DNA of 30,981 nucleotides from AC-37 sp034663685 (GCA_034663685.1 JAXDJC010000207.1:1-30981), one strand, 5' to 3'; counted from the stretch's first letter, positions 22,256 through 30,050 are shown. A program made the numbers and translations. The notes: generated by a model from the letters alone, not told the origin.

Positions 22256-23077
22256 ATGCCTGACGCCTCGTCCGCCAAGCGGGTCGGCCGGGCGGTCGCC
22301 TATCCCGCGCGGCGTCTGCTCGAGCCGCGCTTCGCCGACCTCGTGCGGCGCCTGGCCGACACGCGGATGGCGGTCACGGACGAGGCGGTCGCCACCCGCG
22401 ACGCGATTGCGGGCTTCGAGCCGATGATCGCGAGCTACGCCGCCTCGACGGGCGAGTCGCTCACGTTCGTGGGCACGCAGCTGCGCGAGCTGACCGACGA
22501 GCTCCGGGCGGCCGCGGCTCGCTTGGAGCCGGGTGCGGCCGCCCAGGCGGCGTCCGCGCCCACGCCGGGAGCCGGCGGGTTCGAGGAGGCGTTCGCCCTG
22601 CGCGCGCTGAGCCGGATCGCCCCGCCCGCGCGCGTGCTCGACGTGGGCGGGGCGGAGAGCGCGCTCGGCCTCCTTCTGGCCACGCTCGGCTTCTCGGTGA
22701 GCGGCCTCGACGAGCGGCCGTACGACCACGAGCACCCGGGTCTGCACCAGCTTTCGATGACGCTTGAAGCGCTCCTGACCGACCACGAGCCCTACGCCGC
22801 GGCCGTGTGTCTCTCGGGGCTGCACGGCAGCGCCGGCGCCGAGGATCCGTGGGCGGAGGACGCTGCGTCGCTCGCCCGGCTCGGCACGCTGCTGTCCGGC
22901 GGAGGCCTCGCCGTGCTGGCGCTCGCGGATTACGACGAGGCGCGGCTCGATTCGCTTCTCGAGGGGTGGCGCGTCGACGAGCGGCTGTACGTCCGCGAGC
23001 AGCTCGCGGGCACCTGGGTTCGGGTCGATGCGCCCGAGGGGCGCTGCGTCGCGCTCGTGTCCGCGATCGCCGCCTGA
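22256..23077 (+). CDS. Class I SAM-dependent methyltransferase-like protein with helical N terminus
   Basis: 273 aa from ATG 22256; TACAGT at 22215-22220 may be the -10, giving a leader of about 30 nt without an evident ribosome site. Residues about 10-95 are predicted by eye to be mostly helical (DLVRRLADTRMAVTDEAVAT, LRELTDELRAAAARLE). The Rossmann core follows: RVLDVGGAESALGLLLATLG, then SGLDERPYDHEHPGL, giving the SAM-binding DVGGAES loop and the acidic end of strand 2. Motif LSGGGLAVLALADYDEARL closes the fold. It may methylate a sugar on the glycan; the acceptor is unknown. The next gene starts 5 bases after its stop, so the two are probably co-transcribed. Confidence 0.8.
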   Translation: MPDASSAKRVGRAVAYPARRLLEPRFADLVRRLADTRMAVTDEAVATRDAIAGFEPMIASYAASTGESLTFVGTQLRELTDELRAAAARLEPGAAAQAASAPTPGAGGFEEAFALRALSRIAPPARVLDVGGAESALGLLLATLGFSVSGLDERPYDHEHPGLHQLSMTLEALLTDHEPYAAAVCLSGLHGSAGAEDPWAEDAASLARLGTLLSGGGLAVLALADYDEARLDSLLEGWRVDERLYVREQLAGTWVRVDAPEGRCVALVSAIAA

Positions 23078-23082
23078 CCGCC

Positions 23083-26000
23083 GTGGCCCTCCCGCCCGGG
23101 AGCATCTGGCTCGACGCCCAGGGCGCGCAGAACCGCGTCCACTTCGACCGCGGCATCGCGCGCTACGTCTCCGAGCTGCTGCGAGCGCTGCTCGCGCTCG
23201 CCCCCGACGCCGTTCGGGCGGTCGGGCTGAACGCCTCCCACCCGCTCACGGCCAACCTCGAGTCCGTGCTGGGCTCGGACGTCGCCGTGTTGCGAAGCGT
23301 GCGCCAGGGCCCCCCGGCGCCGATGCCGGCGCTCTACCACGCGATGTCGCCGTTCGAGCTCGACCGCTCCCTCGACGAGCTCTGGCCCGAGTGGGCGCGC
23401 GTGCCGCGGGTGGCGACCGTGGTCACGCTGTTCGACGTGATCCCGCTCGTGTTCGAGGACCACTACCTGCGCGACCCGGTCGTGCGGGCGCGCTACCAGG
23501 CCCGCGCCAACCTCGTGCGAGCGGCCGACCACGTGCTCGCGATCTCCGCGGCCTCGGCCGCCGATGCCACCGAGCTCCTGGGCGTGCCCCCGGAGCGCAT
23601 CACGGTGATCGACGCCGGCGTGGCGAACGTGTTCGTCGCGGATGCGGATGCGGATGCGGATGCGGACGCGGAAAGGACCGGCGAGGCGCACGACGCCCTG
23701 CGTGCGCGGTTCCCGGAGATCCGCGACGGCTTCATGCTCTACGTGGCCGGGATCGACTTCCGCAAGAACCTCGAGCGGCTGATCGAGGCCTACGGGCTGA
23801 TGGCACCGGACCTGCGCGCTCGCCACCAGCTCGTGATCACGTGCAAGGCGCTCCCCGAGGAGCGCGCGCACCTCGAGCGCGTGGCCGCCGAGGCCGGCCT
23901 GCGGCCGGGCGAGCTGGTCGTGACCGGCTACGTGACCGACTCCGAGCTGCGGGTGCTCTACCGGCTGGCACGCCTCTTCGTGTTCGCCTCGTTCTACGAG
24001 GGGTCCGGCCTGCCGATCCTCGAGGCGATGGCCTCGGATCTCCCGGTGGCCGCGTCGAACACGTCCACCTCGCCGGAGATCCTCGGCGACCTCGAGGCGA
24101 CCTTCGACCCGTTCGACCCGCACGACATGGCGCGGGTCCTGAGCGAGACGGTGGTGGACGACGCCGTGCTGGCGCGCCTGCGCGAGCGCTCCCGCGGGCG
24201 CGTCCGCGGCTACACGTGGGAGCACGTAGCCGAGCGCACGCTGGAGGGCTACGAGCGCGCGCTCGCGCGGCGCGGGCGCCGGACCGCCCTGAACGGGCGG
24301 CCGCGGCTGGCTCTGGTCACCCCGTGGCCACCCGAACGCTCGGGGGTGGCCGACTACACGGCGCGGCTCGCCGGCGCGCTCGCCGCGCACGCCGACGTGG
24401 ACATCGTGGTCGACGGCGACGTGGCGGACCACGTCGAGCCGGCGGCGCCGGGAGCCCGGCTCGTGCCGTACGAGTCGCACGCCTGGTGGGCCCGTTCGCT
24501 GCGGGTCTACGACAGCGTCCTCTATTCGATGGGCAACTCCTCGTTCCACGGCTGGATCTACGAGGCGATGAAGGCGCGCCCCGGCGTGCTGGTCGCCCAC
24601 GACGTGCGGCTCACCGGCTTCTACGGGTGGTACGCGGGGCGCGAGCGTCCCGAGGACCCCGCCGGCCGGCTGATGGAGCGCATCCACGCGATGTACGGCG
24701 ACCGCGTGGACTGGCGCCGCTGGCGAGCCGCGGCGCCCACGCCCGAGGAGCAGGAGGCGTTCGGGCTCAACATGACCCACGAGGTTCAGGAGTACGCCCA
24801 CGCGGCGATCGTCCACTCCCGCCACGCCGCGGAGGTCCTGCGCCTCGAGCGGACGCCCGACGGGGAGGGGCCGCCCGTGCACGTGATCCCGCACGCCATG
24901 CCGCCCGTGCTGCCCGCCGGAGGCGAGCGCTGGGCCGATCCGCTGATCGTCTCGTTCGGCGTGCTCAGCCACGTCAAGGGCCTCAGGACGCTCGTCGAGG
25001 CGTTCGCCCAACTCGCCGCGGAGCGCCCCGAGGCGCGGCTGATCCTCGCCGGGTACGGCGAGCCCGGCGAGGTCGAGCGGTGGGTTGAGCTGGCGCGCGA
25101 GCTGGGGGTGGGCGACCGGGTGGAGGTGCCCGGCTACGTCACGGCGGAGCAGTACGACGACCTCCTCGCGCAAGCCCGCGTCGCGGTCCAGCTGCGCCTG
25201 ACCTACAACGGCGAGGCGTCCGGGGCCGTGGCGCACAGCCTGGCGGCCGGGCTGCCCACGATCGTGACCGACATCGGCTGGTTCGCCGAGCTGCCGCGCG
25301 ACGCCGTGGTGCATGTGCCGCCGGGGGTGACCGCGGGGAGGCTCGCGGCCGAGATCGGCCGGGTGCTCGGCGACGAGCGCCACGCCGCCGCGCTCGCGGC
25401 CGCCGGCCGCCGCCACGCCGAGCTCACGAGCTTCGCGTCGGTGGCGCGGCGCTACATCCGGGCGGTGCTCGAGCCGCCTCGGGCGCGCGAGCCGGAGCCG
25501 GAGCTCGCGCCCGCTCCGGTGACGGTCGTGATCACCACGCAGGACCGCTGCGACCGGCTGCTGCTCACCCTCGAGGCGCTCGAGCGCCAGACGCGACGCG
25601 ACTTCGCCGTGGTGGTCGCCGACGACTCGTCCAGCGACGACACGGTGGACGAGGTCGAGCGCCTCGCCCACACCCCCGCCTGGCGCGGGCGCCTCGCTCA
25701 GGTGCGGCTCGAGGGCGGTCCGCACGGGGCGGCGGCGCCGCGCAACGCCGGGGCGCGTTGCGCGGCGCCGGGGACCTCGCTTCTGCTGTCGCTCGACGCG
25801 GATCTGCTGCTCGCCCCGGATGCGATCCAGGTGGTCGCGGACGTGCATCGCCGCCACCCGGACGCGGTGGTGCTCGGCCAGGTGCACTGGCTCGAGCCGC
25901 TCGACGTGGTCGAGGTCGCGGCACGGCTGCGACACGGCGGCGTGCCCGCGCTCGTGCCGCTCGTGCCGCGTGGCCCCGCGCGGCGCGTGGACGGCACCAT

Positions 26001-26610
26001 CGTGGGGGTCGACCCGCGCGGCGCCTCGATGTTCCACCCGGCGGCGGGCGTCCGGCCGGCGCCCGTCGAGCCGGAGTCGGCCCTCAGCGGCCTCATGGGG
26101 ATCCCGGCCGCGGTCTACGCGGAGCTCGGCGGGTACGACGACTCGATCGAGGGCTATGGCTACGAGGACATGGAGTTCGGCGTCCGGCTCGCCGGGGCGG
26201 GCGTCTCCGCGGTGGCCGTCTCAGACCTCTTCGGCCTGCACGTGTGGCACGCCAAGCACGACTGGGACGCGCTCTCGCTGACCAACGAGCGCAACCTCGA
26301 CTTCGTCCTGCGCAAGCACGGCCCGGACGCGACCTCGGACGCGTGGGCCGACTGGTCGGTGTGGTGGCACTACCACGCCGAGCGCGAGGGGACGGTGGCC
26401 CGCGGGGAGGACGGGCGCCTGTGGGCGATCGACCGCGGGGAGCGGGTCAGGCTCGAGCTGCCGTCGGAGGACTGGATCGAGCGGCTTGGCCACGCTCCCG
26501 GCGGCGTGCGGGCCGCCGCCGCGGAGGTGCTCGAGCGGCTGCGCGTGGCCGGGGTGGCCGAGGAGCTCCGGCTGGACCGCACGGCGCTGGGCCCCGCCCG
26601 CGCGGGCTAG
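23083..26610 (+). CDS. Trimodular glycosyltransferase: GT4-GT4-GT2 fusion
   Basis: 1175 aa from GTG 23083; the longer frame upstream is a shadow. Module 1 (about 1-400) is GT4: IWLDAQGAQNRVHFDRGIAR, VTLFDVIPLVFEDHYL, FMLYVAGIDFRKNLERLIEA near 217 and FYEGSGLPILEAMA with E306. It is interrupted at 187-196 by five Asp-Ala repeats. Module 2 (about 406-800) is a second GT4: LALVTPWPPERSGVADYTAR, FHGWIYEAMKARPGVLVAHD, VSFGVLSHVKGLRTLVEAFA and QLRLTYNGEASGAVAHSLAA. Module 3 (about 813-1080) is GT2: VTVVITTQDRCDRLLLTLEA, VVADDSSSDDTVDEV, LDADLLL with D905 and D907, and the GYGYEDMEFGVRL motif with E1028-D1029 of the galactosyltransferase-type C-terminal half. About 90 residues follow without a recognised domain. 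It could add two or three residues in sequence to one glycan. It ends four bases into the convergent gmd gene. Confidence 0.92.
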   Translation: MALPPGSIWLDAQGAQNRVHFDRGIARYVSELLRALLALAPDAVRAVGLNASHPLTANLESVLGSDVAVLRSVRQGPPAPMPALYHAMSPFELDRSLDELWPEWARVPRVATVVTLFDVIPLVFEDHYLRDPVVRARYQARANLVRAADHVLAISAASAADATELLGVPPERITVIDAGVANVFVADADADADADAERTGEAHDALRARFPEIRDGFMLYVAGIDFRKNLERLIEAYGLMAPDLRARHQLVITCKALPEERAHLERVAAEAGLRPGELVVTGYVTDSELRVLYRLARLFVFASFYEGSGLPILEAMASDLPVAASNTSTSPEILGDLEATFDPFDPHDMARVLSETVVDDAVLARLRERSRGRVRGYTWEHVAERTLEGYERALARRGRRTALNGRPRLALVTPWPPERSGVADYTARLAGALAAHADVDIVVDGDVADHVEPAAPGARLVPYESHAWWARSLRVYDSVLYSMGNSSFHGWIYEAMKARPGVLVAHDVRLTGFYGWYAGRERPEDPAGRLMERIHAMYGDRVDWRRWRAAAPTPEEQEAFGLNMTHEVQEYAHAAIVHSRHAAEVLRLERTPDGEGPPVHVIPHAMPPVLPAGGERWADPLIVSFGVLSHVKGLRTLVEAFAQLAAERPEARLILAGYGEPGEVERWVELARELGVGDRVEVPGYVTAEQYDDLLAQARVAVQLRLTYNGEASGAVAHSLAAGLPTIVTDIGWFAELPRDAVVHVPPGVTAGRLAAEIGRVLGDERHAAALAAAGRRHAELTSFASVARRYIRAVLEPPRAREPEPELAPAPVTVVITTQDRCDRLLLTLEALERQTRRDFAVVVADDSSSDDTVDEVERLAHTPAWRGRLAQVRLEGGPHGAAAPRNAGARCAAPGTSLLLSLDADLLLAPDAIQVVADVHRRHPDAVVLGQVHWLEPLDVVEVAARLRHGGVPALVPLVPRGPARRVDGTIVGVDPRGASMFHPAAGVRPAPVEPESALSGLMGIPAAVYAELGGYDDSIEGYGYEDMEFGVRLAGAGVSAVAVSDLFGLHVWHAKHDWDALSLTNERNLDFVLRKHGPDATSDAWADWSVWWHYHAEREGTVARGEDGRLWAIDRGERVRLELPSEDWIERLGHAPGGVRAAAAEVLERLRVAGVAEELRLDRTALGPARAG
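23641..23670 (+). repeat. In-frame hexanucleotide tandem repeat (GATGCG)
   Basis: Four perfect GATGCG units followed by one GACGCG unit encode five Asp-Ala pairs at residues 187-196 of the trimodular glycosyltransferase, between the N- and C-terminal halves of the first GT4 domain. Copy-number change by slippage would keep the frame and only lengthen or shorten an acidic loop. Confidence 0.9.
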
Positions 26611-27596
26611 TCGGCGCGCTGCTGCGGCACGCCGCGCTCGAGCAGCGCGAGGTCGGCATCGACCATCGTGTGGATCAGCTCCTCGAAGGCCATCTCGGGC
26701 TCCCAGCCGAGCACTCGCCTGGCCTTGCTCGCGTCGGCCACGAGCTGCTCCACCTCGGTCGGCCGCTTGAGCGAGTCGCCGACCCTGACGAACTCGGACG
26801 GGTCGAGGCCCACGTGCGCGAAGGCCACGTCCACCAGCCGGCGGACGCTGTGGAGGACCCCGGTTCCGATCACGAAGTCCTCGGGCTCGGGCTGCTGGAG
26901 CATGAGCCACATCGCCTTGACGTAGTCGCCGGCGTAGCCCCAGTCGCGCTCCGCGTCGAGGTTGCCGAGGTGCAGCTCCCGGGCCTGGCCGAGCTTGATC
27001 GCCGCGGCCCCGTGGGTCACCTTGCGCGTGACGAACTCGAGACCGCGCTTGGGCGACTCGTGGTTGAAGAGGATGCCGGAGCAGCAGTAGAGCCCGTACG
27101 TCTCGCGGTAGTTCGCGGTGATGAGGTGGCCGTAGGTCTTGGCGGCGCCGTACGGCGTGCGCGGGTAGAAGGGCGTGAGCTCGTTCTGCGGGGCGGTGCG
27201 CACGTTGCCGAACATCTCCGACGACGACGCCTGGTAGAAGCGGGCCTCGGCGCACACCTCCCGCATGGCCTCGAGGAGGCGCGTCACGCTGACCCCGGTG
27301 AACTCCGCGGTGAGCACGGGCTCGTTCCAGGAGGCGTGCACGAACGACATGGCCGCGAGGTTGTAGATCTCGGCGGGCCGGGAGGCGCGGAGGACGTCGG
27401 CGAGCGAGCCCTGGTCGAGCAGGTCGCCGGTGTGCAGGACGAGGTGGTCGCGGAGCTGCTCGAGGCGCTCGAACGGCTCGGTGGAGGAGGGGCGCACCAT
27501 CCCGTGCACCTCGTAGCCCTTCCCGAGGAGCAGCTCCGCGAGGTAGGCGCCGTCCTGGCCGGTGATTCCCGTGATGAGGGCCCGCGGCCGGCTCAC
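26607..27596 (-). CDS. gmd: GDP-mannose 4,6-dehydratase
   Basis: 329 aa from GTG 27596, with a weak AGGT ribosome site. It converts GDP-D-mannose to GDP-4-keto-6-deoxy-D-mannose, the precursor of GDP-fucose, GDP-rhamnose and related sugars. Diagnostic motifs: nucleotide loop TGITGQDGAYLAE (9-21), NLAAMSFVHASW, S126-E127 in YQASSSEMFG, catalytic Y149 and K153 in FYPRTPYGAAKTYG, then FNHESPKRGLEFVTRK and NLDAERDWGYAGDYVKAMW. Length and order are normal. The partner enzyme that reduces or epimerises the keto-sugar is not in the window. It is a single gene on its strand, converging with the trimodular glycosyltransferase gene over a shared CTAG at the stop codons. Confidence 0.95.
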   Translation of the reverse strand: MSRPRALITGITGQDGAYLAELLLGKGYEVHGMVRPSSTEPFERLEQLRDHLVLHTGDLLDQGSLADVLRASRPAEIYNLAAMSFVHASWNEPVLTAEFTGVSVTRLLEAMREVCAEARFYQASSSEMFGNVRTAPQNELTPFYPRTPYGAAKTYGHLITANYRETYGLYCCSGILFNHESPKRGLEFVTRKVTHGAAAIKLGQARELHLGNLDAERDWGYAGDYVKAMWLMLQQPEPEDFVIGTGVLHSVRRLVDVAFAHVGLDPSEFVRVGDSLKRPTEVEQLVADASKARRVLGWEPEMAFEELIHTMVDADLALLERGVPQQRAD

Positions 27597-27815
27597 CGGG
27601 GACCTGCCGGCAGCTCGGTCACGCGGCGATCGTAACGTCGCGGCCGCCGCGCCGTCCTCCTCGCGGATGACGCCACGGCGCCGCCGGGATGACGGCGCGC
27701 CGTCGAGGATCGGCCTTGGCGACGACCCCGAAATAGCCATCGAGGCCGACGACGCGAGGCCGCTTTCGCTCGATGCTCCTCCCGTACCCCGAACGCACCA
27801 ACCGAGGAGCTTCAA
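27597..27815. other. 219-bp divergent intergenic region between gmd and the cupin gene
   Basis: This is the longest non-coding stretch in the window. It should hold the promoters of both divergent genes. I find no convincing -10/-35 pair, repeat or RNA gene in it, apart from the ribosome site GAGGAG at 27804-27809 that serves the cupin gene. Confidence 0.5.
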
Positions 27816-28376
27816 ATGGCCCACAGCGGACAGATCATCGAGAACCCCGTCAGCGGCGAGCGGATCGTCTTCCGGAAGACCGCGGCGGACACCAACGGCG
27901 AGTACCTGGAGATCGACCTGTACCTGGCGCCCGACGGCCACGTGCCCGGCGCGCACGTCCACCCGAAGCAGGAGGAGCGCTTCGAGGTCCTCTCCGGGAC
28001 GATGAAGTTCAGGATGGGCCTCCGCACGATCGTGGCCGAGGCCGGCGACGTGATCGTGATCCCGGCGGGCAAGGTCCACCGGTTCAAGAACGGCGGCGAC
28101 GAGGAGGCCGTGGTGCGCGTGACCGTCACCCCGGCGCTCAAGATGGAGCAGCTGTTCGAGACGACGGTCGCCCTCGCCGAGGAGGGGCGCGTGACGAAGA
28201 AGGGCATGCCCAAGCCGCTCGAGCTGGCGCTCTTCGTCCACGAGTACCGCGACGAGGTCCAGGGCCCGTTCCCGCCGGCCGTGATCCAGCGCGCGTCGCT
28301 GGCACCGCTCGCCTGGATCGCCCGCCGCCGTGGCCGCGCCGAGCGCTACACGGCGCCGAAGCCGGCCTTCGCGTAG
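27816..28376 (+). CDS. Cupin-domain protein
   Basis: 186 aa, ATG 27816 with GAGGAG 6 bases upstream. Cupin motif 1 is GAHVHPKQEERFEVLSG (two His and a Glu for metal binding), and motif 2 is GDVIVIPAGKVHRFKN with its own His. The conserved barrel spans about 30-115. The C-terminal 70 residues (LELALFVHEYRDEVQGPFPP and a basic IARRRGRAERY) occur in many small single-domain actinobacterial cupins of unknown role. A sugar-modifying, oxygenase or sensing function is possible. It is not in an operon with other genes and ends just before a strong inverted repeat. Confidence 0.85.
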   Translation: MAHSGQIIENPVSGERIVFRKTAADTNGEYLEIDLYLAPDGHVPGAHVHPKQEERFEVLSGTMKFRMGLRTIVAEAGDVIVIPAGKVHRFKNGGDEEAVVRVTVTPALKMEQLFETTVALAEEGRVTKKGMPKPLELALFVHEYRDEVQGPFPPAVIQRASLAPLAWIARRRGRAERYTAPKPAFA

Positions 28377-28393
28377 GCAGCGGCCTCACAGCC

Positions 28394-28433
28394 GGGGTCA
28401 GGCCCCTTGCACCACCGTAAGGGGCCTGACCCC
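28394..28433. terminator. Perfect 15-bp inverted repeat with GGGGTCAGGCCCC arms
   Basis: Left arm GGGGTCAGGCCCCTT at 28394-28408, 10-base loop, right arm AAGGGGCCTGACCCC at 28419-28433. It lies between the convergent cupin and SRPBCC genes, so a bidirectional terminator is likely. The arm also contains GGGG...CCCC that can pair within itself, and the wording resembles the GGGGTC/GACCCC repeated extragenic palindromes of several bacterial groups. It may therefore be a genome-wide repeat rather than a unique terminator. Confidence 0.75.
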
Positions 28434-28474
28434 CTCGCCGTTTCGCGGTAGCGGTCCGGCTCCGTCCGGCGGGA

Positions 28475-28933
28475 CTACTCCGCGGCGTTGCGCTCCACGA
28501 GCTTCTTCAGGCGCTCGAGGGAGCGGTCTGCCTCGCCGCCGGAGGCCTTCACGATCGCTCCGCCGGCCAGCTTGCCGGCGAAGCCGCCGGGCAGGTCGTA
28601 CTCGTTCATGTACGAGAAGCGGGTCCCGCCGCCGCCGCTCGCGGCCAGCTCGTAGACCGCCTTGGCCTTCGAGCCCATCGGCCCCTTGCCCTCCCACACC
28701 ACGCGCGTGGGGCGGTCGGCCTGCACCACCGTCCACGAGAGCTTGAAGCGCTGGCCCGCCACCTTCATCCGCTGGCGCAGCCGGTCGCCCTCGGCGAGGT
28801 CGCGGCCCTCGGGCGCCTCCTCGAGCTCCTCCTGGATCGTCACCCACTCGCCCAGGCAGGCGGGGTCGAGGAGCACGTCGTAGACGGCGTCCGGGGAGGC
28901 GTCGATCGTGATCTCGCGCTCCAGCTTGGTCAC
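28475..28933 (-). CDS. SRPBCC-fold protein (activator/polyketide-cyclase-like)
   Basis: 152 aa from GTG 28933, which overlaps the upstream gene's stop as GTGA. The START/SRPBCC pattern is plain: TKLEREITIDASPDAVYDVL, LGEWVTIQEELEEAP, the beta strands FKLSWTVVQADRPTRVVWEG, YELAASGGGGTRFSYMNEYD, and the C-terminal helix with GGEADRSLERLKKLVE. Ligand unknown. It is translationally coupled to the epimerase-like gene, and such pairs (NAD(P)-binding epimerase plus SRPBCC) are sometimes fused in other bacteria, which suggests a shared small-molecule or lipid role. That is an inference. Confidence 0.85.
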   Translation of the reverse strand: MTKLEREITIDASPDAVYDVLLDPACLGEWVTIQEELEEAPEGRDLAEGDRLRQRMKVAGQRFKLSWTVVQADRPTRVVWEGKGPMGSKAKAVYELAASGGGGTRFSYMNEYDLPGGFAGKLAGGAIVKASGGEADRSLERLKKLVERNAAE

Positions 28934-29865
28934 CGCGCGGCCAGCGCCTCCGTGCGCTCCCACTGCCCCAGGGCGTGCTCCACCGCGCGCTCGAACGAGT
29001 GCGTCCGCACTCCGAGCAGGCGCCGCGCCTCGTCGTCGCGCGGGAGCACGTCGGTCTCGAGCGACTCCATGAGGGAGCGCACGAGGTCCACCGGCTGCCC
29101 GACCACCTCGGCCACCACAGCGGCCGCCGCCGGAGTCTGGGTGAGGCCCAGCCGGACCGGCGAGCGCCCCACCCCCATCTGCTCCGCGATCCGCTCGATC
29201 ATCTCGCCGAACGTCATCACGTCCGGCCCGGCGATGTCGAGCGACCGGCCCTCGGCCTCGCCGGCCAGCGGCGCGCGCGCGAGGAACTCGATCGCGTCGC
29301 GCTCGTCGATCGGCGCCGTGCGGTTGGCGGTCCAGGCCGGGAACGGCAGCCAGCGCAGCCGCTCCACCAGCCGCACGAGGATCCGGAACGAGGACGACCG
29401 CGCCCCGATCAGGATCGACGCGCGCAGCGCCACCGAGCGCGGCAGCTCCTCCAGCAGGATCTCCTCCACCTCGAGCCGGGAGCTCAGATGAGGCGAGCGC
29501 CGGGTGCCGGGCGGCGGCGCGACCCCGCCGAGGTAGACCACCTTCTCCACGCCCGCCTCGCGCGCGGCGCGCGCGAAGTTGCGAGCTGCGCGGCGGTCGC
29601 GCGTGGCGAAGTCCTCGTCGCCCGCCTCCATCGAGTGGACCAGGTAGTAGGCGGCGCTCACCCCCTCAAGCGCCGCGGCCACCCCCTCGCCGCTGAGCAC
29701 GTCGGCGCGCACCGGCTCGACCGCCGCGGCGCCCGCCGCCACTCCCTCGGGGAGCTCCAGCCGCGACGGCTCGCGCGCCATCGCGCGCACCGCCCGGCCC
29801 TCGCGCGCCAGCCTCTCCACGAGCCGTCCGCCCACGTATCCGGTCGCCCCGGTCACCAGCTCCAT
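28930..29865 (-). CDS. Atypical SDR, NAD(P)-binding epimerase/NmrA-like protein
   Basis: 311 aa from ATG 29865. The frame continues to an ATG at 29955, but the Rossmann strand begins directly at residue 2 here and a TACGCT box lies 10 bases upstream, so the shorter form is preferred. The nucleotide loop is TGATGYVGGRLVERL (5-19), and R-rich AMAREPSRLE follows strand 2, favouring NADP. AYYLVHSMEAGDEDF and VEKVVYLGGVAPPPG match the atypical SDR group that includes NDUFA9-like and NmrA-like proteins. The classical YxxxK is absent. PIDERDAIEFLARAP and LDIAGPDVMTFGEMIERIAE support the same group. It may be a redox sensor or a lipid/quinone-related reductase; the substrate is unknown. Confidence 0.85.
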   Translation of the reverse strand: MELVTGATGYVGGRLVERLAREGRAVRAMAREPSRLELPEGVAAGAAAVEPVRADVLSGEGVAAALEGVSAAYYLVHSMEAGDEDFATRDRRAARNFARAAREAGVEKVVYLGGVAPPPGTRRSPHLSSRLEVEEILLEELPRSVALRASILIGARSSSFRILVRLVERLRWLPFPAWTANRTAPIDERDAIEFLARAPLAGEAEGRSLDIAGPDVMTFGEMIERIAEQMGVGRSPVRLGLTQTPAAAAVVAEVVGQPVDLVRSLMESLETDVLPRDDEARRLLGVRTHSFERAVEHALGQWERTEALAAR

Positions 29866-29887
29866 CAGACGCACGAGCGTACGAGGA

Positions 29888-29910
29888 GCGGGTCGATCCG
29901 GATTACCCGC
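29888..29910. promoter_or_regulatory. Nested dyad in a divergent promoter region, possible operator
   Basis: GCGGGT (29888-29893) and ACCCGC (29905-29910) are inverted copies that flank the palindrome ATCCGGAT (29896-29903). The flanks differ by one base in spacing, so the symmetry is not perfect. It lies just upstream of the epimerase-like gene in the 201-bp intergenic region. The rest of that region shows no clear structure apart from the ribosome site at 30051-30057. Confidence 0.25.
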
Positions 29911-30050
29911 AAATACCGCGTGGTCTCCGAACGCCCTCTCGGAAAAGTCAGCCATTTGCGAGAACGGGGGGTGGCGAAGGGGGGCGAGATGTTGTTGGAT
30001 GACTCGCGTCGGTCGGGTCCCCGCAACGGGCTCGAGATCTCTGAATAACC

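Noticed and set aside
22930..26037. 1035-aa open frame antisense to the trimodular glycosyltransferase
   Set aside because: Extremely His/Arg/Gly-rich with no domain motif; a product of codon bias in the real plus-strand gene.
28377..28474. Inverted repeat as an attachment site or transposon end
   Set aside because: No integrase, direct repeat or target duplication is adjacent; position between convergent gene ends fits a terminator or REP-type element better.
29866..29955. N-terminal extension of the epimerase-like protein to ATG 29955
   Set aside because: Adds 30 residues before a Rossmann strand that normally opens the protein, and there is no ribosome site at the upstream ATG.
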